Counted from the first letter of the stretch, positions 1 to 8,172 are shown. The stretch: DNA of 53,340 nt from JAKPQD01 sp029572965 (GCA_035374585.1 DAOSPF010000015.1:1-53340), one strand, 5' to 3'. A program made the numbers and translations. Notes: generated by a model not told the origin, from the letters alone.

Positions 1-8
1 AAAATGCT

Positions 9-22
9 TCGCCTAAAGGCGA
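9..22. repeat. Short inverted repeat near window start
   Basis: TCGCC / TAAA / GGCGA is a perfect 5-bp inverted repeat. It is followed by GGGAT...ATCCC (23-27 and 35-39), a second short inverted pair. No coding frame is apparent in 1-213, so this is probably non-coding 3' sequence or the edge of a dispersed element cut by the window. Function unknown. Confidence 0.35.
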
Positions 23-145
23 GGGATTTCACCCATCCCAGAATTATAAATTAAACATTTTCTAATGCTTAATTTGGGCTTAACCAATCTAATTTGTAGT
101 TCAACTAATAAACTGTTGTCGTTTTCTTCTCATGATCATAAAATA

Positions 146-172
146 ACCTCCAATGCTGAAATCATTGGAGGT
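146..172 (-). terminator. Hairpin downstream of the chemoreceptor gene
   Basis: ACCTCCAATG (146-155) and CATTGGAGGT (163-172) form a perfect 10-bp stem with a 7-nt loop, about 40 bp past the stop of the minus-strand chemoreceptor. On the minus strand it is followed by an A/T-rich stretch rather than a clean T-run. It is a plausible intrinsic terminator or mRNA-stabilising hairpin. Confidence 0.6.
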
Positions 173-213
173 AAAACGAATGGTAAAAACTTATGAAGAC
201 TAAGAAATGTTTA

Positions 214-1752
214 TTAAATCTTAAAATATGCCACTATCTCTTTCAGTTCTGTGGCCAGGGTTTCTAACTTATTAGTATGACTGGCTATAAACTCGGCCGA
301 AGAGGCATTTTCTTGTATTTTCTTGTTCAAAACCAGTACTGCGTTAGTGATTTGGTTGATGTTGGTGGTTTGTTCGGCACTGCTATAGGTTATTTCTTCT
401 ATCAGTTGAGCCGTTTTTTCAATCTCAGGCATAATTTCCTGCAGCTTATTGCTTGCGTTGGTTGTTTGATTTAGTCCGGCTTTGGTGAGGTCGTTAATTT
501 CGTTGGCAGTTATTTTACTTCTCTCGGCAAGTTTGCGTACTTCGTTAGCCACTACCGAAAAGCCTTTTCCGTGTTCTTGCGCCCTTGCAGCTTCTACGGC
601 AGCATTGAGCGATAATATGTTAGTTTGAAAGGCCAAATCACTTATCATCGATGTATAGTTGTCTATCTTAGATATTGATTCGGCTGATATTTTCGAAAGG
701 GTATTAACTGCTTTCACTTCACTGGTGGCATGCAAGGCGATGTCTTTCACTTTTTCAAGGTGTAGCATGTTGCTTTCTACATTTGTTGATATTTCTTCAA
801 TACTGGCCGAAATTTCTTCTGCTGATGCGGCTTGGTTTTGTGCGTTGTCAGACATGGTACACACCTTGTCGTTAAGGGTAGCGCTTGCCTGGGTGAGTTG
901 TTCTGAACCATCGCGAATAAGGCCAATCACATGTATTAGCGTTTGCTGCATGTTTTGAAGGGCAATTGATAATTCGCCAATTTCATCATGGCTTTTAATT
1001 TTTATACTTGTATTGAGCTCTCCATTTTCAATATGTTTGGCAAATGTAACTGCTTCTTTCAATGGATTGACAACTGATTTGACTATCCAAAACGATACAA
1101 ATACTGATATTATTATTACTATCAATCCCGAAATAATGGTATAAACCTGAAATGCTGAGTAAACATCGTTAGTCTCTTTCTGCATTGCCTTCAACTTGGC
1201 GTTTATTATTGTTTGCACCATGGCAATATCATCAAGAGCTTTTCTACTTTGCACTGAAAGCAGACCATTTTGGTCAACCAAAGGAGATACAGACATCATA
1301 GCAATAGGGTCTTCGTAGTCTGCCATTTTAGAAAGCCTTGTCATTATCATGTTTTGAGTCCTGAACAGCGTATCTTTTATTTCTTGCGATATTTTTTCAT
1401 AGTTTTCTTTTACATAATTTGCTTTTGGGCTGTCCCATTTATATAAAAGCGCTTTGATTGTGCTGTCTGTACTGAAAAATGTCTGCTGGTGAATCTTTCG
1501 GAGTTTCCCTTTGTTGGGCGTATTGTCAAATTTTTCAATATAAACCCAGCTTTTTGTCAATATTTCTGAGCCTTCTACAAGGCTGTAAAGCTCATTGAGG
1601 GCAGCTGAAATTGGCTCAAGCACTCTTGTAGTTTCGCGTTTCAATATCTCATTGCGATACGAAATGAAAACGGTAAAAGTAAGGTTGATAAGTATTAAAA
1701 GCAGGATTATGCTAAACCCGAGCTTTATTTTTTTTGATACGGTCAAATTCAT
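214..1752 (-). CDS. Methyl-accepting chemotaxis protein
   Basis: This is a transmembrane chemoreceptor that would signal through CheA/CheW, none of which are nearby. From the chosen start it is 512 aa. TM1 lies at about residues 10-31, a periplasmic helical sensor region at about 32-202, TM2 at about 203-225, HAMP at about 226-279, then the cytoplasmic coiled-coil domain. The conserved hairpin tip is visible at about 372-404 (DLAFQTNILSLNAAVEAARA, then GKGFSVVANEVRKLA). There is no C-terminal CheR-binding pentapeptide; the end is EIVAYFKI. The frame also opens at a TTG (1785) touching the upstream stop codon, but the ATG at 1752 directly before the typical short cytoplasmic head and TM1 is more natural. 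It follows the FISUMP gene by 33 bp, so the two are probably co-transcribed. The ligand cannot be inferred. Confidence 0.9.
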   Translation of the reverse strand: MNLTVSKKIKLGFSIILLLILINLTFTVFISYRNEILKRETTRVLEPISAALNELYSLVEGSEILTKSWVYIEKFDNTPNKGKLRKIHQQTFFSTDSTIKALLYKWDSPKANYVKENYEKISQEIKDTLFRTQNMIMTRLSKMADYEDPIAMMSVSPLVDQNGLLSVQSRKALDDIAMVQTIINAKLKAMQKETNDVYSAFQVYTIISGLIVIIISVFVSFWIVKSVVNPLKEAVTFAKHIENGELNTSIKIKSHDEIGELSIALQNMQQTLIHVIGLIRDGSEQLTQASATLNDKVCTMSDNAQNQAASAEEISASIEEISTNVESNMLHLEKVKDIALHATSEVKAVNTLSKISAESISKIDNYTSMISDLAFQTNILSLNAAVEAARAQEHGKGFSVVANEVRKLAERSKITANEINDLTKAGLNQTTNASNKLQEIMPEIEKTAQLIEEITYSSAEQTTNINQITNAVLVLNKKIQENASSAEFIASHTNKLETLATELKEIVAYFKI

Positions 1753-1785
1753 TAATGATGATGGTTTTGTTTGAAAAATGGCCAA

Positions 1786-2304
1786 TTACTTTTTTATACA
1801 TCGAACCGAAAAGGCATAGTTTTTATTAAAAAAACTTTTGGTCAACATGTTACTTTTATTGGTAAAAAAGTAATACCACGCGTGTTCTGTATCAGATGAG
1901 GTTGCTGACCAAAAACCGCCGAAGGTCCCAACAAACATGTATGACGAACCATTGGCATAACCGCCATATAAAGCATTAAATCCGGAGGCCCCATCAGCCT
2001 TTAGCTTTCCGGCAGCTACATCTTCGCCTCCCAACTGTGATATAAGTTCGTCCCAATCGCTTTCGGTAGGTAAACGCCAACCTGCCGGGCATGCTTTCAT
2101 TGCTGCCTGATAAGTGTATAACCTGCCATACATAGCTGTGCTTTGGGCATTTGCATAAGGAAAACTTCCGGCTATTTCTAAATCCAGATTCTTGGCCATC
2201 CATACCTGGTTGCCAATTTTAACCGATTTAACTTGAGCGCTTGTCCCTATTAGAAAATTAACAGCACATAAAACAGCAATGGAAATACGTAATAAGTTCA
2301 TCAT
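1786..2304 (-). CDS. Secreted FISUMP-domain protein
   Basis: This is a 172-aa exported protein with a signal peptide at about residues 1-23 (ending near GTSAQ). The rest is one Fibrobacter succinogenes major paralogous (FISUMP) domain. The family hallmarks are visible: VKIGNQVWMAKNLD near the start, a central CPAGWRLPTESDWDEL block, then GFNALYGGY, GGFWSATSSD, AWYYFF and a terminal SVRCIKK. The domain is common in secreted and surface proteins of Fibrobacteres and Bacteroidota; its biochemical role is not established. It lies just upstream of the chemoreceptor on the same strand. It begins Met-Met, so the start could be 2304 or 2301. It has no type IX C-terminal sorting domain, so it is probably periplasmic or outer-membrane associated. 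Confidence 0.85.
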   Translation of the reverse strand: MMNLLRISIAVLCAVNFLIGTSAQVKSVKIGNQVWMAKNLDLEIAGSFPYANAQSTAMYGRLYTYQAAMKACPAGWRLPTESDWDELISQLGGEDVAAGKLKADGASGFNALYGGYANGSSYMFVGTFGGFWSATSSDTEHAWYYFFTNKSNMLTKSFFNKNYAFSVRCIKK

Positions 2305-2498
2305 GGTATAATTTTTTATTAGAAATGAGTTTGTTTTTTTTCTGAAGCTTTAAAAATAAATTTTGCTTTTTTCGTATTTGTATTTTAAACCCCATATAGT
2401 CATACAAGAATCTATAAGCCAACTATAATAGTTTTGATATAGTTTAAAATATATTGTTATATTATAATTTCTTAATCTTTTAGGGATAAAACAAGTTT

Positions 2499-2633
2499 GT
2501 TTTATCTGTAAATAATTTTTATAATGTTGGATGACCCCCGAAGGACAACTCGTCCCGACTATTCGGGATTCATCCTTGTTTAGCTCCATTAAGCTTGCAA
2601 GCTTGGTGGTGTTTAACCATTCATGGTTGTTTC
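2499..2633. repeat. Dispersed hairpin-rich element, copy 1
   Basis: This intergenic element resembles 3507-3631 in the same orientation. The best-conserved core is CTCGTCCCGACTATTCGGGA followed by (T/C)TCATCCTTGTTTA. It contains a perfect 6-bp hairpin TCCCGA/CTAT/TCGGGA (2553-2568), a 14-bp palindrome AAGCTTGCAAGCTT (2591-2604) and the hairpin AACCAT/TC/ATGGTT (2615-2628). The left part (TCTGTAAATAATTTTT) also matches copy 2. The rest of the 2305-2936 gap is A/T-rich sequence in which I see no gene; the one longish minus-strand frame across it runs through these palindromes and looks spurious. Confidence 0.75.
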
Positions 2634-2910
2634 TTTTTTTTGGTTCAAAAATACTTTGTGCCAAAATTTTGTCCGTTAAATTTGTTTTATCTCTTTTTTA
2701 TGTAATTGTTAAAACTTTTTATTTAATTGTATTTACAGCCATGTATCAAATCAGAATATGACCTGTTTATCTCAAATTTATATTAGGGTAACTTTATAAA
2801 GCAAATCATTGAAATATAGAATTTTAATTGATTTTGTGTTGCTTAATGTTTAAAATGGGTTAAGTGTATAAAATGTCTAATACAAAAAAGCTACAAGAGT
2901 TTTTATTAAG

Positions 2911-2918
2911 TAACTTTG
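2911..2918 (+). promoter_or_regulatory. Bacteroidota -7 element for the gamma-CA gene
   Basis: TAACTTTG matches the Bacteroidota -7 consensus TAnnTTTG, 18 bp before the ATG at 2937. No convincing -33 TTTG lies at the usual 19-21 bp distance. This placement also argues against the in-frame TTG at 2916, which falls inside the element. Confidence 0.5.
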
Positions 2919-2936
2919 CACTGCAAAAATGAAAAT

Positions 2937-3461
2937 ATGGCTTTAATCAAATCGGTAAGAGGGTTTACCCCAAAAATTGGGAATAATGTTTATTTGGCTG
3001 ATAATGCTACTATAATTGGAGAAGTTGAAATTGGGGACGATTGTAGTATTTGGTTCAACACTGTCATCAGAGGAGACGTAAATGGTATTAAAATTGGCAA
3101 TAAGGTAAATATTCAGGATGGAAGTGTATTACATTGCCTTTATGAAAAATCAACCATAGAAATAGGCAATAATGTATCTATTGGCCACAATGTAGTAATT
3201 CATGGGGCAAAGTTGTGCAACAATGTTTTAATTGGTATGGGAGCTATTGTTATGGACCATGCCGTTGTTGGCGAGAACTCAATTATTGCAGCCGGCTCAG
3301 TGGTATTGGATAGTACAATTATTGAACCAGATAGTATTTATGCCGGAGTTCCTGCAAAGTTTGTCAAAAAGGTTGACCCAAAGCAATCTGCCGAGATGAT
3401 ACAACGTATAGCCAATAATTACCTGATGTACGCCAGCTGGTACAAAGAAGGTAAAGAATGA
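2937..3461 (+). CDS. Gamma-carbonic-anhydrase-like hexapeptide-repeat protein
   Basis: A 174-aa left-handed beta-helix protein of the YrdA/CaiE/PaaY group, related to gamma-class carbonic anhydrase. Hexapeptide repeats run from about residue 12 to 155 (IGDDCSIWFNTVIRGD, IGNKVNIQDGSVLH, IGNNVSIGHNVVIHG). The three predicted metal-ligand histidines are H66, H84 and H89, and the residues equivalent to the Arg/Asp and Gln/Asp pairs of the Cam enzyme are present (R45, D47, Q60, D61). Metal binding is therefore likely; carbonic anhydrase activity is not certain, because this subfamily often tests inactive. The reading frame extends upstream to a TTG at 2916, but the ATG at 2937 (MALIKSVRG) gives the family's usual start. 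It is a single gene bracketed by two dispersed-element copies. Confidence 0.9.
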   Translation: MALIKSVRGFTPKIGNNVYLADNATIIGEVEIGDDCSIWFNTVIRGDVNGIKIGNKVNIQDGSVLHCLYEKSTIEIGNNVSIGHNVVIHGAKLCNNVLIGMGAIVMDHAVVGENSIIAAGSVVLDSTIIEPDSIYAGVPAKFVKKVDPKQSAEMIQRIANNYLMYASWYKEGKE

Positions 3462-3506
3462 AACTTTTATATTACCATAAAATGTTGTTCAAACATGTCA
3501 AAATTT

Positions 3507-3631
3507 AGTTTCATCCGTAAATAGTTTTTTTAATAAAGTCGGACGAACCCCAAAAAGCTCTTCGTAAGAAAGCTCGTCCCGACTATTCGGGACTCATCCT
3601 TGTTTATGTTTTAACGAACCATGCTCGTTTC
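3507..3631. repeat. Dispersed hairpin-rich element, copy 2
   Basis: This is the second copy of the element at 2499-2633, same orientation, just downstream of the carbonic anhydrase-like gene. The core hairpin is one pair longer here: GTCCCGA/CTAT/TCGGGAC (3576-3593). The distal hairpin has a different sequence but is still a hairpin: AACGA/accatgc/TCGTT (3613-3629), against AACCAT/TC/ATGGTT in copy 1. The left end TCATCCGTAAATAGTTTTTT pairs loosely with GTCGGACGAAC further in. I see no protein-coding frame. It looks like a MITE- or REP-like element or a structured RNA rather than a gene remnant. Confidence 0.75.
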
Positions 3632-3700
3632 ATGTTAATTTTGTCGTTTTATGCGCCTCAATTTCCCGACTTCTTTTATACCCCTTTACCTTCTTGTTTT

Positions 3701-6067
3701 TTAAAACTCAATAATCACGCCAACAGTAGGAAGTATTGTGCCTCCACCATCATTTTCAAGAGTTTTTAAAGTATATCTGTCGGGATTTGGTATGATAGGC
3801 ACACTTCGGTCAACCAAATAAGTTGGAGGCGAATCTGACTTAAAGTTGTAAACATTCTGAATATCCATATATGCTGTTAACGACCAACGGTTGAAGAAAA
3901 ACTCTTTGTCCACACGGATGTCCATCTGATGAAATGCTTTCAACCTCAATGAATTAAACCTGCTATAATCGAGGTAGGCCTGATTGTTAACATCCCATGC
4001 TTCTACAAGTGACGAACGTTGTATATCTACCGGAGTATAAGGGGCTCCACCAACAAGCCTGAATTTGGAACCTACAGTCCAGTTGTTTCGGAATTCGTAA
4101 GCCACCAAAATATTCAGCAGGTGCTTATTGTCCCATGCCGAAGGGCTGTATCCTCCGTAGGCTGTTTTAAATTCGCTACGCACCAAAGTATATGACAACA
4201 TAACATTAGCTCCCATCAAGTCGCGGTTTTGATATAACAATTCTGCCCCGTATGCCCTGCCTACCCCCGTCGAAGTAACGGGTTCATCGCCATACGTGCC
4301 ATAATCAACCGTTTTTCCGGCAAGGGCAATACCATCACGGATAGAAAAAGGATAGTTGCTATAATTTTTGTAAAAACCTTCAATAGAGAATTTTGAATTG
4401 CTGGTTGGCAATATATCAAAGCCTGCAACAATGTGGTCGGCCTGCATGTATTTGAGGTTGTTGAATTTATTGATAAGTACACCCAAAGTGTCTCTGTATC
4501 CAAGTGTTGTGTATGAAGGCAATTGATAATATCTTCCTACGCTTGAATTTAGTGTTAATGACTGTGTCAAAGCATAAGACACACTAAGCCTTGGCGAAAA
4601 CTGGTTTACAAAGTTCTTCATTTGACTGGTATAATTATTGGCATCAGACCTCAAGCCAAAAGAAATAGTAAGTTTTTTGTCAAGCAGCTCTTTGCTGGCC
4701 TGCCCGAAAAAGTTCCATTTGAATAAGTCGAAATCTGATTTGTACAAATCTTCACCTCCAAAAAGTTTTCGGTATGTGCTGTTATAGTATCGGGCATATT
4801 CAAAACCGGCCCCTGCAATGACTTTCAAACCCAAAAGGTTGGCTCTGTTGTATTCATAGCGAAATTTGTTCTCAGTCTCAAACGAATTATAGTCCAAAAG
4901 CTTATTTTCAGGCAATTCGATGTTATTTGCATATTTTATCTGGTTATTGTTGAGCATACTACGGCTAACCACCCAGGTATCATAACTGTGCTCGTGAAAA
5001 TGCTTATAAGTAGCACCAATAGTGTAATTCCATTGCGAATAAGCAGGTAAATAGCTCAAAATATACTTTTGTTTCTCAGTTTTGTTGGCCTCAAGATTAA
5101 GGTCGCTAACATCATAAGCGCCAATACTCATAAATGTCAGCTCGTTTTTGTTGTCAAGACGGGTTTTTACCTTTATTTGATAATCATTGTAAATAGGTAA
5201 AAAAGGGAGCTCAAGTACGCTGAATAGAAACTGTAAATAGCTTCTGCGTGCTGAGAGTATGAAATTTGTATTTTCACCGATAGGGCCATCAAGGGTAAGT
5301 GCAAAGTCAGAAGCCCCAATGCCGCTTTTTACCTTCACCTTTTCCGAATTGCCCTCTATTTGCTTGATGTCTAATATAGAACTTAGTGCATTGCCTTTAT
5401 CTGCAGGAAAAGCGCCGGAATAAAAGCTTACTTCCCTGATAAGGTCAGCATTGATGATGCCCACAGCCCCACCTGACGAACCTTGGGTAGCAAAGTGGTT
5501 AAGATTGGGTATCTCGATGCCATCAAGATAAAAGCGGTTTTCACTGGCACCACCTCCACGCACTACTACGTCATTACGGTAATTGGGAGTAGAAGCAACC
5601 CCGGGGAAAGACTGTATAACCCTTGAAATATCGCGATTGCCGCCCGGGCTTTTTTCAATCTCTTTCAGTCCAATGTTACGAAGCGACACAGGACTCTCTT
5701 TGTCGCGTCTAAACGGAGAAGCTTTGACTACAACCTCTTCAATTTGTTGGGTAGCCTCAACCATCTTCACTTCCACAAAAGTTTTGCCAGCGTTAGTAAC
5801 ACGCAACTGTTCTGAAATATAAGGTTCAAAACCAAGGGCAGTCACCCTGATTTCTATAAATCCCGGAGGAACATTGTTAAAAGTAAAGTTTCCCTTGTCG
5901 TCTGTGATTGAGCCAAAGTTGGTGCCATAGATAGCCACAGAAGCAAACTCTATGGGCATGTTATTCGAAGCATCATAAACAGTTCCCTGAACCACCCCAT
6001 TTGATTTTTGGGCTATCAGGATGTTTGACCCAAACAATAAAACTGAAATGTATAATATATTTTTCAT
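3701..6067 (-). CDS. TonB-dependent outer-membrane receptor
   Basis: A 788-aa outer-membrane active transporter powered by TonB/ExbBD. There is a signal peptide at about residues 1-19 (ending LIAQ). A carboxypeptidase-regulatory-like beta-sandwich follows at about 25-110 (VVQGTVYDASNNMPIEFASVAI), then a plug at about 115-235 (VIQSFPGVASTPNYRNDVVVRGG, FYLDGIEIPNLNHF), then a 22-strand barrel ending in an aromatic residue (GVIIEF). No SusD-like partner is adjacent, so this is not a polysaccharide-utilisation SusC. Its substrate (siderophore, vitamin, peptide or metal) cannot be read from sequence. It has its own promoter with an overlapping palindrome (6069-6103), which suggests specific regulation. 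It is separated from lptB by 130 bp. Confidence 0.9.
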   Translation of the reverse strand: MKNILYISVLLFGSNILIAQKSNGVVQGTVYDASNNMPIEFASVAIYGTNFGSITDDKGNFTFNNVPPGFIEIRVTALGFEPYISEQLRVTNAGKTFVEVKMVEATQQIEEVVVKASPFRRDKESPVSLRNIGLKEIEKSPGGNRDISRVIQSFPGVASTPNYRNDVVVRGGGASENRFYLDGIEIPNLNHFATQGSSGGAVGIINADLIREVSFYSGAFPADKGNALSSILDIKQIEGNSEKVKVKSGIGASDFALTLDGPIGENTNFILSARRSYLQFLFSVLELPFLPIYNDYQIKVKTRLDNKNELTFMSIGAYDVSDLNLEANKTEKQKYILSYLPAYSQWNYTIGATYKHFHEHSYDTWVVSRSMLNNNQIKYANNIELPENKLLDYNSFETENKFRYEYNRANLLGLKVIAGAGFEYARYYNSTYRKLFGGEDLYKSDFDLFKWNFFGQASKELLDKKLTISFGLRSDANNYTSQMKNFVNQFSPRLSVSYALTQSLTLNSSVGRYYQLPSYTTLGYRDTLGVLINKFNNLKYMQADHIVAGFDILPTSNSKFSIEGFYKNYSNYPFSIRDGIALAGKTVDYGTYGDEPVTSTGVGRAYGAELLYQNRDLMGANVMLSYTLVRSEFKTAYGGYSPSAWDNKHLLNILVAYEFRNNWTVGSKFRLVGGAPYTPVDIQRSSLVEAWDVNNQAYLDYSRFNSLRLKAFHQMDIRVDKEFFFNRWSLTAYMDIQNVYNFKSDSPPTYLVDRSVPIIPNPDRYTLKTLENDGGGTILPTVGVIIEF

Positions 6068-6068
6068 A

Positions 6069-6096
6069 GCATCTGTTTTTGTAGATAAACAGATGC
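6069..6096 (-). promoter_or_regulatory. Palindrome at the TonB-receptor transcription start
   Basis: GCATCTGTTT (6069-6078) and AAACAGATGC (6087-6096) are a perfect 10-bp inverted repeat with an 8-bp spacer, ending one base before the start codon. On the minus strand it sits directly below the -7 element, so it would overlap the transcription start. It may be a DNA operator or a 5'-end hairpin in the mRNA. Confidence 0.6.
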
Positions 6097-6125
6097 AAAA
6101 GTATTTTGTTTAAAAAATAAACAAA
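6096..6125 (-). promoter_or_regulatory. Promoter of the TonB receptor gene
   Basis: Read on the minus strand: TTTG (6125-6122), 18 bp, then TACTTTTG (6103-6096), matching the Bacteroidota -33/-7 consensus TTTG...TAnnTTTG. The -7 element abuts the 6069-6096 palindrome. Confidence 0.65.
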
Positions 6126-6197
6126 ATAATTGAACGAAAAATCTGCCGTCGAAATACTGAGGTTTTTAAGCAAAAACCTAACCTATTAATGTTACAG

Positions 6198-6926
6198 CTA
6201 AACAGTACGCAACTCAAAGTTTTTGCCAAGATAAACCCGACGTACCTGCTCGTCATTGGCCAAATCTTCGGCAGTCCCCGATTTTAGTATCTCGCCTTCG
6301 TACAATAAATAAGCCCTGTCAGTAATACTAAGGGTTTCGTGCACGTTGTGGTCGGTAATGATTACCCCAATGTTTTTTTGCTTCAATTTTTTTACAATCT
6401 CCTGAATATCTTCAACTGCAATAGGGTCAACACCCGCAAAAGGCTCATCAAGGAGGATAAAGCTAGGGTTTATAGCCAAAGCCCTTGCTATTTCAGTTCT
6501 GCGGCGTTCGCCTCCAGAAAGCTGGATACCAAGGCTTTTACGTATTTTGTGCAGGCTAAATTCAGTCAAAAGACTTTCAACTCTTTCATTTTGTTCATCT
6601 TTTGAGAGCTTGGTCATTTCGAGTACAGCCCTGAGGTTGTCTTCCACGCTTAGTTGCCTGAATACAGAAGCTTCCTGCGCCAGATAGCCAATACCCTTTT
6701 GGGCACGTCTGTACATAGGTTCATGGGTAATCTCCTCATCATCAAGAAAAATTTTTCCTTCATTGGGCGTGATAAGGCCAACAATCATATAAAAAGAAGT
6801 TGTCTTTCCGGCACCATTAGGGCCCAAAAGGCCTACAATCTCACCTTTTTCAACCTGAAAGGATGCGCTTTTAACAACAGTACGGCTTTTATATCGTTTA
6901 ACCAGGTTTTCAGTACGTAAAATCAT
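6198..6926 (-). CDS. lptB: LPS export ABC transporter ATP-binding protein LptB
   Basis: A 242-aa cytoplasmic ATPase of the LptB2FG complex, which extracts lipopolysaccharide from the inner membrane and drives it along the Lpt bridge. Walker A GPNGAGKT is at 35-42, the signature LSGGE at 136-140, Walker B ILLDEP ends at 162, and the switch histidine is H193 (TDHNV). GIGYLAQEASVFR and the C-terminal RRVYLGKNFEL are characteristic of LptB rather than other ABC ATPases. It follows tatC on the same strand by 99 bp. The partner genes lptF/G/C/A are not in the window. Confidence 0.95.
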   Translation of the reverse strand: MILRTENLVKRYKSRTVVKSASFQVEKGEIVGLLGPNGAGKTTSFYMIVGLITPNEGKIFLDDEEITHEPMYRRAQKGIGYLAQEASVFRQLSVEDNLRAVLEMTKLSKDEQNERVESLLTEFSLHKIRKSLGIQLSGGERRRTEIARALAINPSFILLDEPFAGVDPIAVEDIQEIVKKLKQKNIGVIITDHNVHETLSITDRAYLLYEGEILKSGTAEDLANDEQVRRVYLGKNFELRTV

Positions 6927-7025
6927 CAGAAAAATTTTTGTAAAGATAAAATTTGATTTTGAACAAAAATAAAATTGTTACGCTAACAACCAACTACTAC
7001 CTCTATAATAACTACCAACTGTTAA

Positions 7026-7832
7026 CTAACTGCCTGCCCTTTCCCGCTTACGCACCACCCATGCAGAAATAGAAATACTGCCCATATACAAAGCAAAAAG
7101 AGGAAATGCAACCAAAACCTGGCTCACCCAATCCGGAGGAGTAATGATGGCCGCAATAATAAGAATTACTACTATGGCATGTCGCCAGAATTTTTTCATC
7201 AAAGCCGGGGTAACTAAACCAATTGACGAAAGAAAATACACAACAACAGGCAATTCGAATACCAATCCGCAAGCCAATACCACAGAAGTTACATTGGAAA
7301 TATACGAAACAAAATTGATATGGTTTTCTACCAGGTCAGAAACCGAATAAGTAGTAAGAAAGTCAATAGAAAAAGGTAAAAGGATAAAATAGCCAAACAT
7401 AATGCCTGTCATAAAAAGCAATGAACTAACCACCACAGCTCCACGGGCAGCTTTTCTTTCCTTTTCGCGCAATGCAGGAGCTACAAAGCTCCAAAACTGA
7501 TAAAATACATACGGAAAAGCCAGAATAAAACCACCAACAATGGCAACCCAAATGTGCATATTGAATTGCCCGCCCATGGTAATGTTTTGCAAAGGGGCTG
7601 GATGGCTGTTGATACAAAGTGATGTTGTCCCTAAATAACCGCCAACTCTGCAAAGCAACCTGTTTGAAATAAAACCAGGACTTCGGGGCCCCAACAATAT
7701 TACGTCAAAAACAATGTTTTTAAAGAAAAAAACCAAGGCAGCTCCTATAACAATACCAATCAATGCTTTGATAATAACCCATCTCAGTTCCTCAAGGTGC
7801 TGCAAAAAAGTCATTTCCCCATCAGGTTTCAT
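7026..7832 (-). CDS. tatC: Twin-arginine translocase subunit TatC
   Basis: A 268-aa inner-membrane protein with six predicted transmembrane segments; with TatA/B it forms the receptor for folded proteins bearing twin-arginine signals. The family N-terminus is present (MTFLQHLEELRWVIIKAL) with the conserved cytoplasmic HLEELR. FPYVFYQFWSFVAPALREKERK contains the conserved F-x-x-F-x-x-P-x-L and charged loop, and the end has ITPPDWVSQVLVAFPLFALY. The extra periplasmic stretch at about residues 50-90 is usual for Bacteroidota TatC. The TatA/B-type subunit is not in the window. It lies upstream of lptB on the same strand. Confidence 0.95.
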   Translation of the reverse strand: MKPDGEMTFLQHLEELRWVIIKALIGIVIGAALVFFFKNIVFDVILLGPRSPGFISNRLLCRVGGYLGTTSLCINSHPAPLQNITMGGQFNMHIWVAIVGGFILAFPYVFYQFWSFVAPALREKERKAARGAVVVSSLLFMTGIMFGYFILLPFSIDFLTTYSVSDLVENHINFVSYISNVTSVVLACGLVFELPVVVYFLSSIGLVTPALMKKFWRHAIVVILIIAAIITPPDWVSQVLVAFPLFALYMGSISISAWVVRKRERAGS

Positions 7833-8172
7833 TACACAATCAACTTTGGGTTTAAAAATTTTTTTCGTAAAGGTATGATTTTTGTATATACATTTTTTAC
7901 AATTAACATTTTGTCACATTTATGCAAAAGTTGATGATAATGTTAATATTTTCAATACCTTGACCAATAACCTTGCCAGTTGTTTACAAATGAGCGTTTT
8001 CACCCATTTTGATGATATTCGTCATTTAATTTTTATAAGATTGGATAGTTTGAAGTAAATTAGCATAAATTTCAAAAAGTGATAAAAACGCTTAACCGTG
8101 CAATGTTTTCAATCACTTACACTACAAAAAGGTTATTAACACTATACTTTGTCAGATAAAAAGTCATTGTTG
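7833..8172. other. Intergenic region between tatC and recQ
   Basis: This 340-bp A/T-rich divergent spacer shows no supportable gene, repeat or terminator. It must hold the promoters for tatC (minus) and recQ (plus). Near recQ, ATACTTTG (8144-8151) is a partial match to the -7 consensus. In several Bacteroidota a KpsF/GutQ-type sugar-phosphate isomerase gene stands between tatC and recQ; none is present here. Confidence 0.5.

Noticed and set aside
2350..2664. 104-codon minus-strand open frame
   Set aside because: It runs through the dispersed hairpin element and A/T filler, has no recognisable domain, and the matching frame in the second element copy breaks at once.
2916..2936. TTG start adding seven residues to the gamma-CA-like protein
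   Set aside because: The codon lies inside the TAACTTTG promoter element and the ATG at 2937 matches the family start.
8149..8172. TTG start for recQ
   Set aside because: It falls within a promoter-like ATACTTTG sequence and the extra eight residues are not part of the RecQ core; ATG 8173 is preferred.
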